64,000 nt of DNA, taken from NCBI GenBank assembly GCA_020736575.1, contig JAGPYM010000007.1:372001-436000 (forward strand). Reading direction: 5' to 3'. The stretch is from Thelonectria olida. Its lineage: Eukaryota; Ascomycota; Sordariomycetes; Hypocreales; Nectriaceae. A program made the translations under genes and the position numbers. This document shows, piece after piece, positions 1 through 10,931 of this stretch. Below the pieces are notes generated by a model, which was not told the DNA's origin, did not search any database, and saw only the letters and a program-made list of their open reading frames with translations. The stretch's first letter is position 1, and every line of letters begins with the position of its first letter.

Positions 1-806
1 AATAATAGGGGTATCATTGGAGTATATATGAGGCCAAAAGGGTTCCTCAACATTGGATATGGATGAAACAAAGCTATATCGGAATATGAAGCTAGATGCA
101 CATTAATATGGATACCCATGATTGACAACCAAACTTTCACGATGTGCAGGGATTATACAGTGTGATGACATTCTTGAATGCAAGTCTTTAAGGTATAAAA
201 TGGGGAATTAGTATTCTACCTAGCCTCTACAATGCTTGTTCGACACGAGCATGAGAAGCACCAACAAACATGAATCATATCCCCAAGTCCTCCGTCTCGT
301 CCACACACTGCGTCTTAACAAGAAAGAGTCCCCCAATATACTCCGGCTCCCGCCAACCCCTGACGACAGACACCGCCCAGCCTTCCGGTTCGGAGAAAGC
401 AAGTCGAGGAAGAAAAACAAATGCAGATCTGGTGAAGAAAACCAAGAGGGAAAAAGAACCATTCATCTTCGGATCCCGTGTAATTTCATTAGCAATCTAC
501 TACTCTAAGTTTGTCCTTCCCGGGAATAATCTGGTTGTATTGTAGTTTCGGAACAAAAAGGACTGGGGAGGATGGGGAGGGGGCATGCGCGGAGAGAGGT
601 TTGGGAGGAGTGGGCGTGTTGGGCAGTAGTGGGCGTAAGGCTCAAGGCTCTGTCTAGATAAGAGAGGCGGTGCGGTGTACAGAACAGCGGCGATGGCGAG
701 AAGCCCTTCTGATAACCTTTGACCACCGGTTGAGAAATGAACGAAGGGGTAGAGTTGTTGCGGGAGTGAGGGTAGTAGATAGGTTGGCATATTCGAGTAG
801 CAGGCA
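1..806. other. Intergenic / 3' flank of VPS1
   Basis: No gene is supported here. Several open frames of 60-176 codons overlap on both strands, but they show no recognisable domain and no convincing splice structure. The right part is probably the 3' untranslated region of the leftward dynamin gene, and the left 200 bases are AT-rich. Confidence 0.6.
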
Positions 807-3190
807 TTACTGTACTTGGCTGACAATCTCGCTGGCCTTGGATAGAGACTCGACCATCTGCTGGCACTCCTTCCGTCTCCTGATGGTGTAGTCGCTCTCC
901 TTCAGCAGTTCGTCGATGCTGTCGGTTCGGTACATGTTTTCCAAAAGCTCTCGCTGCATTTCGTCCTTGGTGAACCTGGAGACATGGTTGGATGAGATGT
1001 TGGCAAAAACGAAGCAAAGGAAACTTACTGGACAAGGGTGAGCATAATGGCCTTGGGAACCATGTCGATCATAGTTCGCTTGACGATATTGTAGTAAGAA
1101 GAGATCAGCAGCTCTGAATAACCTGGTCAGCATTCGATGAAGAACAAGGCTAGTATTTTGCACGTACTAATAACTTCGACTTCGATGTTTTCACGCTCAG
1201 ACAGGGTACCCGAGGCCTTGAGAGTAGGAGGAGGGGCCTCCATGGCGGCAGCCTTTTTCTTGTTCTTCGCAGCAAAGAAGCTGCCAAAGAAGCCAGCATT
1301 ACCAGCACTCTCTGGCTCAGGAACGCTGGGACTGGCAGCGCGAGGAGTCGAAGCAAGGGGCTTGCCGGTCTTGGGGTCAACCTGCACGGGCTTGGCAGGG
1401 TTATAACGCTCATTGACAATAGCCATGGCCTATAGGCAGCGGATTAGTAACCTGGAATAGAAAAAAATGCACTTAATTTACTCACTCTATGGCCGTTGAG
1501 GAAATCAGGGTGGCCAGTGTTAACGTAGCAGGCCTCCATAGAGACAAGATCTCGGACCAGCTTGTTGGTGGGTTCCATGGCTTTCTTGAAGAAACCAATC
1601 ACGACCGTATGCACCTTCTCCTTGAGCGAAGGGTAACGACGGTAGAGCTGCTTACCCAAAAGCTGCGCTAGGATTCGCACCAATTCATCGTAGACAAGCG
1701 AAACGCACTTCAAGCTGGGCTCTTCGAGACGCTTGATCTGCTGCTTGACGATCAATTCGAAAGCGGTGGTACCGACGAAGAGAGCAGGCGAGGAACCAGA
1801 AGAGTTGTAAAGAATGGTGCGAATGTCGACATCCTTGACAACATCAAAGGGGTCGATGGCCTTGACGCCATTAGAGTATAGCTCGTGGAAAACGAAGCTG
1901 ATACGGGCGCCACCTGACAGTTCAGTACTTGACAGCTCAGTGTTGTTACCATCCAGGACCGTTCGCCACTCGTTGGTGAACTCGGTGATGATGTTGAGGA
2001 CTATGTTGGCGCTGTTACCGAGCATAGAAGGGCCAAGACTCTCGAGCTCGGCCGAATATTTGGAAAGGGAGCTCGAAATACGAGCCTTGATGTCGGGGAG
2101 AGTTTGCTTGATGTGCATCATAAGAATCAGGTTGAGCTTACGGGCCAAGTAGGGAGTTCCGCAATAGCTGCTCTTGTTGCGGTAGGCCTTGTGGTTCTCA
2201 AAGAAGTTCTTTTCGGCCTCCAGAGCCGCATTAATGGCCTTCTTGTTGTCGATATCTCGCTGGCCTCGGTTGACCACAGGGACGTAACCTAGTCGGAGGG
2301 GAATGACACGGTTTGAGAGAATGTCGATGACATCTGTTCCGTCATCCATCAGATCGACCTTGGTCAAGACACCAATTGTCCGTTGACCCTCAGGGTCAAC
2401 TTCCCGGGCAAGCTTCAAACCATCCGAGTTGGCGAGATCCTGGTTGGCGGCAGTGACAGCAAGGATAATAGCATTCGACTTTCCAATGTACTTGAGAACC
2501 ATCTCTCGGATCTGTCGCTCGATATCTCGGGGTTGGTCTCCCACAGGAACCTTGGTCAAACCCGGCAAATCGACCAGGGTTAGGGTAAGGACGTTAGGCG
2601 AGTAGATACGCAGGTTGATGGGAGCTGGAGAGATGCCACCATTTCGTCCAACCTTTGCCTCAGTTTCTCTAGAAATCTCGTCACGAATTTTGGAGAAGTC
2701 GTAGACCTTCTGGCCTGGGAGATGGAGGAACTCTCCCCACTCGTCGGGGTTGGCGGCCTTGTCTGCACCAGCATCGATCTCTTCTTTCTTTACGCCATTG
2801 GATTGTGCGGGGCGGTTGATGAGCTGGAGGACAAGGGGTCGACGAGTTACGATACCGGCGCCTCGGGGCAAGCTGAGAGAGGCTGTTAGCATCGCAGGGT
2901 TTCGAGGCGCATCAGGGGGCTGTGGGGGATATAGAGGGAACTCACAAGTCTCGACCGACAATATTTTCGAGAACTGAACTCTTTCCGCTCGACTGACTGC
3001 CTACAACGGCAATCTGGGGCAAGTCAATAGGGTTATTGACTCCGACAGTGGCGAAGACATCCTGAAGCTTGTTGACGAGCCTAGAGGGGGGTTAGGTTAG
3101 AGCGAGTAGTCTGGAGGCCTGACCGCGGGGAGCTCACTGGATAAGGGCGGGATCCGAGATGCCACCTGACGTTGCGAGGGAGCTGGTCAT
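807..3190 (-). CDS. VPS1: Vps1-type dynamin-related GTPase
   Basis: Large dynamin-family GTPase for membrane fission in vacuolar/endosomal sorting and peroxisome division. Six exons join in frame: 3190-3138, 3080-2946, 2872-1486, 1429-1168, 1113-1029, 975-807, giving 696 aa, the usual Vps1 size. The P-loop reads [11 protein letters not shown] near residue 40. The switch region is [14 protein letters not shown], and TKVDLMD is the G4 base-recognition motif. A middle/stalk region follows, then a variable proline/alanine-rich insert, and a C-terminal GTPase effector domain ends in [14 protein letters not shown]. There is no PH or proline-rich tail, which separates Vps1 from classical dynamin, and no mitochondrial leader as in Mgm1. 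The start is the only ATG that precedes the P-loop exon in frame. Conservation across all exons leaves little doubt. Confidence 0.97.
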
Positions 3191-5005
3191 TGTCGATATG
3201 ACGGGCTGACCTCCAGTAGAACTTCAGATACAAGGAGAGGCGATCGGATCGGGAGCTTGGTGGTGAGGGTGAAGGGGTTGGTTGGAATGGCGGCTCGCGG
3301 CTAGCTGGTGGTTGAGGGGCGGTCGGCGGGAAAACGACTTCTGAAGCGTTGTGCTTTGCACAGGGCCAGGGACGGAAAGACGAGAATAAAGTGACCGTCT
3401 TTGGATCGGGGCAAGACGGGTATTTGAGCGGAAAATAGATGCGAGGCTGCCAAGTTCGCGGAGGCGATTGTGAAATATGGAAATGCGTTGAGATGCTGGA
3501 ATAGGGAGGACTCGCAAGACGACACCGAGTTCACGAGCCTAACGACGACGCTAAACTTGCGCTGCCCTGTGAGAGCGTGGCATTGCAAGCCACACTGTGG
3601 CGCAACGCCCCCCATGTTCACCGGTCGTTGGTGCGAATCTTGCTGAAGAAACCGATTCACGTGATGACCCTTGCGAGTCCGCCCCTTGTCCCTGGCTGTG
3701 GCTGGAGCGGTCGGGTTAATTCTGTAGCCTGGATGATAACGTCACCAAATGCGTTTGCCGGTGAAATATACGGATGCCTTGTGGATGGACGAGGACCACG
3801 CCAGCAGTGGGCTTGAATTATCACTCCCCTTACTCGTGTCATGGTCTGGTATGGTAAGAGCCATAAAACGCTCCCGCATAAGTGGCCGTTGAAGTAGTTG
3901 TCGATAGTTGCCTGTCTTAACTATGTCTCAAAGAGGTAGTCTCAAAAATTGATAAGTTACACTGTTTAGGTGGTCACTCCGATTTCTCCCTTGACCGTCG
4001 AGCCAAGAGTGAACGATGGATCCGAATGGAAAGACAAGACCATTTAATTCCTCATATATCCGTGCATCTGTATATCCTTTTGATCCAAATCTCAAGGGAA
4101 GAAGATCCTAGTATGGACAACAGTGTGCCTGGTCCTCTTAATTCATGCACGAAAGCATTGCTGGCTTGACATCACCAATCAACTCGAGAGGCCTCAGGAG
4201 ACAGCATGCTTCCCATAACAACAACCTAATGATCCAAGACGCATATATACAAGTTGGGAAGTCCTCGGCTTAGACTAACGCACCTAGTAGATATGCCAAA
4301 AACCCTTGACCCTCATGCACCCGGCTTGGTTTGGCGGTGCACGATGCTCGATGAGGGGGAAGATGCTTATCAGCAGGATGATGGACGGTGGGGTCATAGT
4401 CACAAGGGTCTCTTTAGCACGACGCCCAACTGCATCATTACAAGAGACCACACGACCAGGTAGACGCGGAGAAGGGTCATAATCAGCTTACAGATGGGAG
4501 ACTGAAACGCCAGACAAGAGCTGTAGATTTGCATCGTGGACACGCCTTATTTATGGATGTCTTCGCGGGGGTACAGCGAGTGTAGCAGTGTGTGCCGTCA
4601 ACCATGCGATGACACAGCTTATTTGACTTAATTAGTGAGACGTCATGATTGAATTCGGCGATACAGTCTATTGCTCGGCCCCAACCCCCCAGACCGCACC
4701 TTATTTAATTATTAGTGGTGTGGTGTGATGAGCGATGATGGCTAGGATGGTGACACGGCATCGAGTGCTGTTTGTGCCATGAGTTAGGAGATGAAGTACA
4801 TTCGAATGAGAACAAACCAGGTCGGAGCACATGATACTATCCTTACTATTGGAATCCAGGTTCTTGGATGCAGATATTCAACCTCGGTTTTAGTCTTAGT
4901 ATCCCGAGATCAGTATTATATTGGGAGTTCAAGTGAGAAGCAAATCCACGTGTGTTCTTGCGGTAGAAGCGTCAAAGTTCTCGCCATCAACGCCCATCTA
5001 TCGTC
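3191..5005. other. Intergenic: VPS1 promoter and spacer
   Basis: Divergent spacer between VPS1 and GID7. The frames open here (up to 119 codons) have no domain and overlap on both strands. I see no transposon or RNA gene. The first few hundred bases left of 3600 should hold the VPS1 promoter and leader. Confidence 0.5.
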
Positions 5006-5008
5006 ATG

Positions 5009-6054
5009 CTCCCTGTGACGCCTGCAGAAGGAGCCAAAGCAGCCCCCACCTTCCCTCGCCAGCGCACGTCAGACCCGGCCCTTCAATCCAATCCTTCCTC
5101 AACCACTAAGATCCACTGCAGGCCAGTAAGAACCCACTGAAAGCTCAAGCACTAGGGGCCCCAACGGCTCCTTCCCGGGGCAGTCTCCTCCCTCTCCAGG
5201 GAGGTGCTGCAAGAGCAGAGCTTCCTTGACCTCCCATCACCTTCACTGAGACGGGAGGCAAGAACTCAGCACGGACATACTCGTTCCGACACACCACCTT
5301 CCACTCCAACTCCAACTCCAACTCCAACAACGAAACGACATCTCTTTTCTTCAAGCTCCATCGTTCTCACCCAAGGCCCAGCCTTTTCTTGCGGATATCG
5401 CTCCGAACAGTCTAAGAGAATATTTCTTGCCCCCTTTCGGCTCGCTGCCGTCTTGATCTGAACGGCAACCTTCGAACCGCCTCCGCCTCCACCTGCCGCT
5501 CTCAACCGTTCCTCACCTCCACAATCGTCCGAAGCTGCTTTCTCGCCAGCCTCTGTCCCTCGAGCCAGTTTCTATCGAATATCTTAGCCGTCTGGCCTCC
5601 GGTCAGCTTCTCGTTGCATCTCAACTCCGATCACACCGCGGTCAGCAGCCGCGGAGAGGCCGACCTGGACACCTCCGGCTCCCGCTCCCACTCGGATACC
5701 TCCGTACGCACCTCCGACAACGAAACCACGCGGCAGCCACCAACGACTACCTTGGGCGCCGAGCTCTCAGGGCGCGTTGCAAATCCAACCTCTGTCGCTC
5801 ACTTGGAAAACCCTGCCAACCAAGACACCGCTCCATCACAGGTTCCTACAGGCATCGCGAATATAGATTCTTCGGCTGCCCGTTCGCCCAGACGCTCGAG
5901 TCAAGCGCCGCGCCAGGTCCTCGGACAACGTCAGTCCAACTCAGCCTCCCAACTATCATCAGGGATCGGGTGTCCTCCTGGGGGCAATAAAAGACGCCCT
6001 GACGCCGACGATACCAGCTGCGAGCCCGCCCCGAAGCGTAGACGAGACAGCATC
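5009..6054 (+). other. ATG-free leader with open frame joined to GID7
   Basis: Between an ATG at 5006 and the next at 6055 there is no ATG in any + strand frame over 1,046 nt. The frame that continues into GID7 is open from 5416, just after a TAA at 5413, and contains no ATG until 6055. Translated, it is Ser/Thr-rich and ends with a nuclear-localisation-like KRRP...PKRRR pair, so it looks like protein rather than random sequence. It is either a 5' leader cleared of upstream AUGs, an N-terminal extension begun at a near-cognate codon, or a coding exon joined to an upstream ATG by an intron I cannot place. The ATG at 5006 opens 40 codons that reach a good donor (GTAAGA at 5126), which is one candidate for the last option. 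Confidence 0.6.
5302..5328. repeat. (CTCCAA)n microsatellite
   Basis: About four tandem copies of the hexamer CTCCAA, inside the ATG-free leader of GID7. Pyrimidine-rich simple repeats are common in fungal 5' leaders. Confidence 0.8.
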
Positions 6055-8022
6055 ATGATGGGAGAGAGCGAGTCGCCCGATCCACACAACGGTGCTCCCC
6101 TCGGCATTTCAAACGGGTCTTCTGTTTCTCAGTCACAGCGTGTAGCTGCAGCTGGCGTCACCAATGGTCACAAGGCCGGTGCTGCCGTTAATGGCAAGAG
6201 TGGTTCGGCCGTCTCCGCCGCCCAACGCCCCTCCACATACTTTGGTCATGATCGCCAAGAAGTCACACGGTTGCTCATCCAGGCCTTGTCGGACATGGGA
6301 TATAAGTCTGCTGCGGAGAACATTAGCCACGAGAGTGGTTACGAACTAGAGAGTCAGACTGTTGCCAGTTTTCGGTCAGCTGTGCTCAGCGGTTCTTGGG
6401 CTGTTGCGGAGCAATTGTTGTCTGGCGCTGCGTATGAAGCAGAAGGGCAAGGGAACGGACTTGTCCTGGCCTCTGGTTCGGATCGGAATGCAATGAAGTT
6501 CTGGCTTCGGCAACAGAAGTTTCTGGAGTTATTGGAGCACAGGGATACGACACGAGCTCTGACAGTGCTTCGCTCGGAGTTGACTCCCATCTCACACGAT
6601 ACCACAAAGTTGCATTTTCTATCAAGTCTACTCATGTGCCGGTCGACTGAAGATCTCATGGCCAAGGCAGAATGGGATGGAGCCAATGGAGAGTCACGAA
6701 AGAGGCTGCTATCAGAGTTATCCAGTGAGTTAACCTTGGGCAAAAACGTCTCAGGCATGACTAACATGAAGCAGAATGCATATCGCCGTCTGTGATGCTT
6801 CCCGAGAATCGGCTAGCTGTTCTCCTAAGTCAAGTCAAGCAAAGTCAAATCGATACCTGCCTGTATCATACAGAGGCTCTATCGCCCTCACTGTATTCCG
6901 ATCACTTCTGTGACCGAAGAAACTTCCCATCCGAGATAGCGATAGAGCTCTCCGATGTGGCAGGCGAGGTCTGGCAGGTCCAATTCTCCAACGATGGTAG
7001 CAAGCTCGCAGCTTGTGGCAGCCGAGAACACGTCATTCTGTGGGATACGAAGACTTTTGGGGTTATTCGTTTGCTTAGTGATCACGACAATGGTGTTGGA
7101 AACCTTGCATTCAGTCCCGATGATTCTATGATAGTGTGTTGTTCGCAGGACAAGTGCGCAAGATTGTGGGATGTCAATGTGAGTGGTGACTCGGACGACA
7201 CTGGATGAGATGGCCACGCTAACGTTATATCAGACTGGATCCTTGCTCAAGAAGTTGAAGCGCTTTGAAGAACCTGTTAGTGGATGTGTCTGGGCGCAAG
7301 ATAGTCGTTCCTTCACTGTGGGATCCCTGGATAGAAACCATGGCCTATGCACTTTCAACGTCCACGATGACGAGGTCTACGACTGGGGGAAGAGGCATCG
7401 CGTCCAGGATATCTGCGGCTCCCACGACGGCCGATGGCTTGTTGCCGTTGATGATGCTCAAACTATCCACGTCTACAACGCCATTACGCGTGAGCTTGAG
7501 TTCGACATGGAACTGAAGGCCCGCCCTACTTCTGTGAGCATCAGCCAGGACTCTCGTCACTTGCTCGTAAACAAGCGAGATGACGAAGCTCAGCTCATCG
7601 ACCTTATTACCCGCACCTCAGTTCAGAAATTCTTCGGGCAGACAGGCGGCGATTATCTCATTCGTAGCTCTTTTGGCGGCCCGAACGAGAGCTTCGTTTT
7701 GAGTGGCAGCGAGGATGGCAACATCTTGATATGGCACAAAAACACTGGCGCCGCCGTTGAGCGCCTCCCAGGTCACCACCCTCGTTGCAATGCCGTCTCG
7801 TGGAATCCTACGGATCCCCATATGCTGGCGTCATGTGGCGATGACGGACGGGTGAAGATGTGAGTTTGCATTGTTTCTACTTTTCGATTCTTGTATGGGC
7901 GACCTAGGCAACTAACACGTTCTTCTAGCTGGTCGAACAAAGCACGATGCCTTGAGATCAGGGCTCAGCATCACAGGAGCTCAGCATCTAATGGATGGAG
8001 AATTTCCGAGGAGGCTACCTAG
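6055..8022 (+). CDS. GID7: WDR26/Gid7-type LisH-CTLH-WD40 subunit of GID/CTLH ubiquitin ligase
   Basis: Substrate-side scaffold of the GID/CTLH E3 ligase, which in yeast degrades gluconeogenic enzymes when glucose returns. Exons 6055-6724, 6775-7178, 7234-7859 and 7929-8022 give 597 aa from the first ATG. The order is LisH (near QEVTRLLIQALSDMGY), CTLH (helical stretch ending near RSELTPI), the family hallmark CISPSVMLPENRL, then WD40 repeats with clear LWD, VSGCVWAQD, ILIWHK and VKIW ends. The open frame continues 5' to 5416 without an ATG. Counting from TTG at 5614 would add 147 residues and give 744 aa, close to yeast Gid7 length. The C-terminus stops shortly after the last WD repeat, with a short tail ending at TAG 8020. 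Function is from family; the true start is unresolved. Confidence 0.92.
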
Positions 8023-9608
8023 AAGACAGCTATTGTTCGAGAATTTCCTCTCCGACTTCCCCCACCAAGCCAGCTTCGTTGAGCTTGGTAAGAGCCCCTT
8101 CGGTCAGCTTTGTGGGGGCTTGAGCCTGTGGCATGCAGCCAGCGGCAGTGGAAACAGCAACGAGTCAACGGACGTTACGTAGGTCGGTAATGGCGATTAT
8201 AGGGGGCGGGAAAGAGAACAATCGGGCTCTTATTCATGGCTGTTGGAATACTACTAGATGTAAGGAAGAACGACCCTACGGCTGGGGCGATGCGGCCTAT
8301 GTGAGTGAGGATTGAAGTCCTTTCCAATCTTCCTTTCGTTGCCACGACGGCAACTCTCACGCATGTCATGTTCATCACGGAAGAGGAGACGGATATTAGG
8401 GCAACGCTGTTTTAATTACTTTGTTCTTGAGTCGTTGTTTTCTTGGCGTTGTGGGCAATGGGTGGGAGAGAAGTGAGGGAGAGATCGGGTTCATGAGTCG
8501 AGAACGATGGGATCCTTGTACTTTCTCATGGTGATGGTTTTTCTTTTATCGCTGCGGTAGACTCGCTACTACGAATATGCAGGCAATCCCACTTTACATA
8601 CATACATAAATATACAGTGCACGTACAATGGGTGCCTTGTCCATGTCTGTGTTAACTCTGTCCAGCCATCTCAGATGAGATGCGCGTATGCCGGGTTCCC
8701 CTTTCCTTTATAGTGGGTGAAGGATGAAGAAGAGGGAACTTCAGCGGGCGGCATGTCCATGTTAGGATGGAGACTCTGTTGATTAATCAAAGCAAAGCCT
8801 GCGTGACCCAAACGCTCGGCAGAACGGATGCAGGTGTATATACAAGTTAATAAAACGAGATTGTTCTTCATCCTTCTCGCGAGTCACGACGAACGGCAAG
8901 TGGTTTTGTGGCTGGGTTGGGAGACTCGAAAGCGCAGAAACAAGGGTGCACCTTGGGGCGAATGCTGGAGCGAGCAGTAAGTAGCGGAGAGGGTTTCCCC
9001 CGTCACATCACGACAGAGCGTACGATGTGTATGTACGAATAAGAGCTTGTTCCAGGCCTTAGCGACCTGCCCTTTGCGTAGCCAGTTGTGAGGCTAGAGG
9101 CTGTGAGAAAAGAGACAACATGGCCGGTGTCGGTATCGGGAGGCGGGTGGTGGTGTGAGGGGTTTCTCAAGGTCAGCCGGTTTGAAGGACAACGGTGGAC
9201 GGACGGCGGACGAGGTCGGCGGTCATGGCTGGCCCACATGGGAGGCAATGGCTGAATGGACTGCTCGCTAGAGATGTCATGGTTATTGATGATGGCATCG
9301 GCATCGGAATGTATTTGCACATAGCTCTGCCATCTCGTCTCTGATGCCGAGGTTCTGGAGTCTCGACCAGGGATTTGCGACGGGCCGAGTCGACCTTGAT
9401 CAGGCGCTAGAGTCGAGGGCAACGAGATAGAGTTCTGTTAGTTGGAACGGACATATCTCGGCGGCCGACTTGGGCAGGTAGAGAGCGATTAGTTCCTGTA
9501 GATCACCGAGAGGCAAAGTTGGAGAATTCCGTTTCCCACCTCGCAGCACGCCAAAGGCTATCTCGCAAAGACCCTGCGTGGATGAAGGATCCGTTCCATG
9601 CGGAGTCT

Positions 9609-9619
9609 GTACTCCGTAC
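9609..9619. repeat. GTAC palindrome (GTACTCCGTAC)
   Basis: Inverted GTAC ends around a 3-base centre. Related copies lie at 10457-10473, 10714-10724, 29056-29066 and 29217-29226, all in gene-free DNA. Confidence 0.6.
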
Positions 9620-10456
9620 CTGCATGATCCGATGCGATGACAGGACGGGGGGGCCTGCGGGCCATGGCGAGATGAGGTGCGGGAGGGCACGCCATCTGTG
9701 CACGACAGAGGTACGAATACTGGCTGCGTCCAACTCGCACCCAACCGCGCTGTTGTGCTAGAGTAACAGTAGTTTCCTCCATAGGCACTATCGATGGTCA
9801 GACAACCGAAAAGTGCAATTTCACAACTCGGCCTGGGAGAACCGGCGCGACGGTTCGACCACCCATTCTTTCTGTCTGTGTGGGTGGCTGGTTGACTTAG
9901 TGAAGGAGAATCGGGCATGGAACGGACCGCTTGAGGCCATGACGGTCGAAGCCGCTTTTGGACTCGCGAGCGACGGTAAAGACGCGGCCACCTCATGACC
10001 ACTCTTCTCGAAGAGGGAACGTCTCTTTTTATGCAGGGGTTGGGACTTGGAGAGACTCGGCTGGCTGGGCTGGCTTCGGCCGGGTCGCTTATGAAGTGTT
10101 TGCTTCACCGGGCTTCAGCTATCTGCCCAACTGCAATAGTCGGACTGAATGTATTCGTATGTGTGTCGCGCGGCCGCCCTTCCACACCGCGGTAGGCCAT
10201 GGCACTGGCGCGTTTCCTTTGTTGGTGCGAGGCGTTGTCCGAGTGCCCTCCTTTGAAGTGCCTCAATGGAGACCATGACAGAAAAATGGCCTCATAACGG
10301 TGGCGATGGACGGTGGACGGGTGGCCCTCGAGTCGACTCAATGCAAATGCACGACCTATCCGCAATTGTGTAGTCGATCGCTTCTCGGTGACCGTTGAGA
10401 GATCCGGGGCCGTGGCTTTTGTCCGTCGGCTCCGATGAATGGGACACAATGTGGAT

Positions 10457-10473
10457 GTACGAATACTTCGTAC
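10457..10473. repeat. Perfect inverted repeat GTACGAA-TAC-TTCGTAC
   Basis: Seven-base arms with a three-base centre. The right arm is the same TTCGTAC found in the 10714-10724 copy. Confidence 0.75.
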
Positions 10474-10713
10474 GACAGGCGGGAGGTTTGCCGTAAGTCA
10501 TGAGTCTGTAAAGAACCAGGCAGACCTGCTAGTTTCTTTGTCTATCCGAGTGGCCAGAGCCTGATTTGGCGTCTAAAAGCGCACATCATAGCTGCGGAAA
10601 CACAACTTCCGCCATGGAGTGAGTGCTCGGATGTAAGAAACTGCTCGAGATGGATGGTAACACAGAAAAGCCCTAGGGACACAAACCAACATCCGTGATA
10701 GGCTTGCAGAGTA

Positions 10714-10724
10714 GTACTTCGTAC
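10714..10724. repeat. GTAC palindrome (GTACTTCGTAC)
   Basis: This is the exact reverse complement of the copy at 29056-29066, more than 18 kb away, in the same kind of gene-free context. Confidence 0.7.
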
Positions 10725-10917
10725 GGCCATCGAGCAGTTACATAGAGCACGCTGCAGAGTATGATTCTAGCTTACCCATCTACCCTGACATGTCTCAGGT
10801 TGCGTTTCGCAGACGAACAGGGTCAGATCTGGTGCGGGAACAGAGATCCTGTCAAGTATTGTAAGCCGCTTCAGCTGACAGCGCAAGCCGGCCTGTTGTA
10901 GGTTCAATGTCGCATTT

Positions 10918-10931
10918 GGGGGGGGGGGAGG
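10918..10931. repeat. Poly-G tract
   Basis: A run of about eleven G residues followed by AGG, in the gene-free span. Its length is likely to vary between isolates or assemblies. Confidence 0.8.

Noticed and set aside
5006..5125. ATG at 5006 as the first exon of GID7
   Set aside because: The donor GTAAGA at 5126 is good, but the intron would be more than 400 nt and no acceptor is clearly better than others. Kept only as an alternative.
9400..10002. Minus-strand open frame of 200 codons
   Set aside because: No domain, Arg/Ser/Pro-rich noise-like composition, overlapped by equally long frames on both strands.
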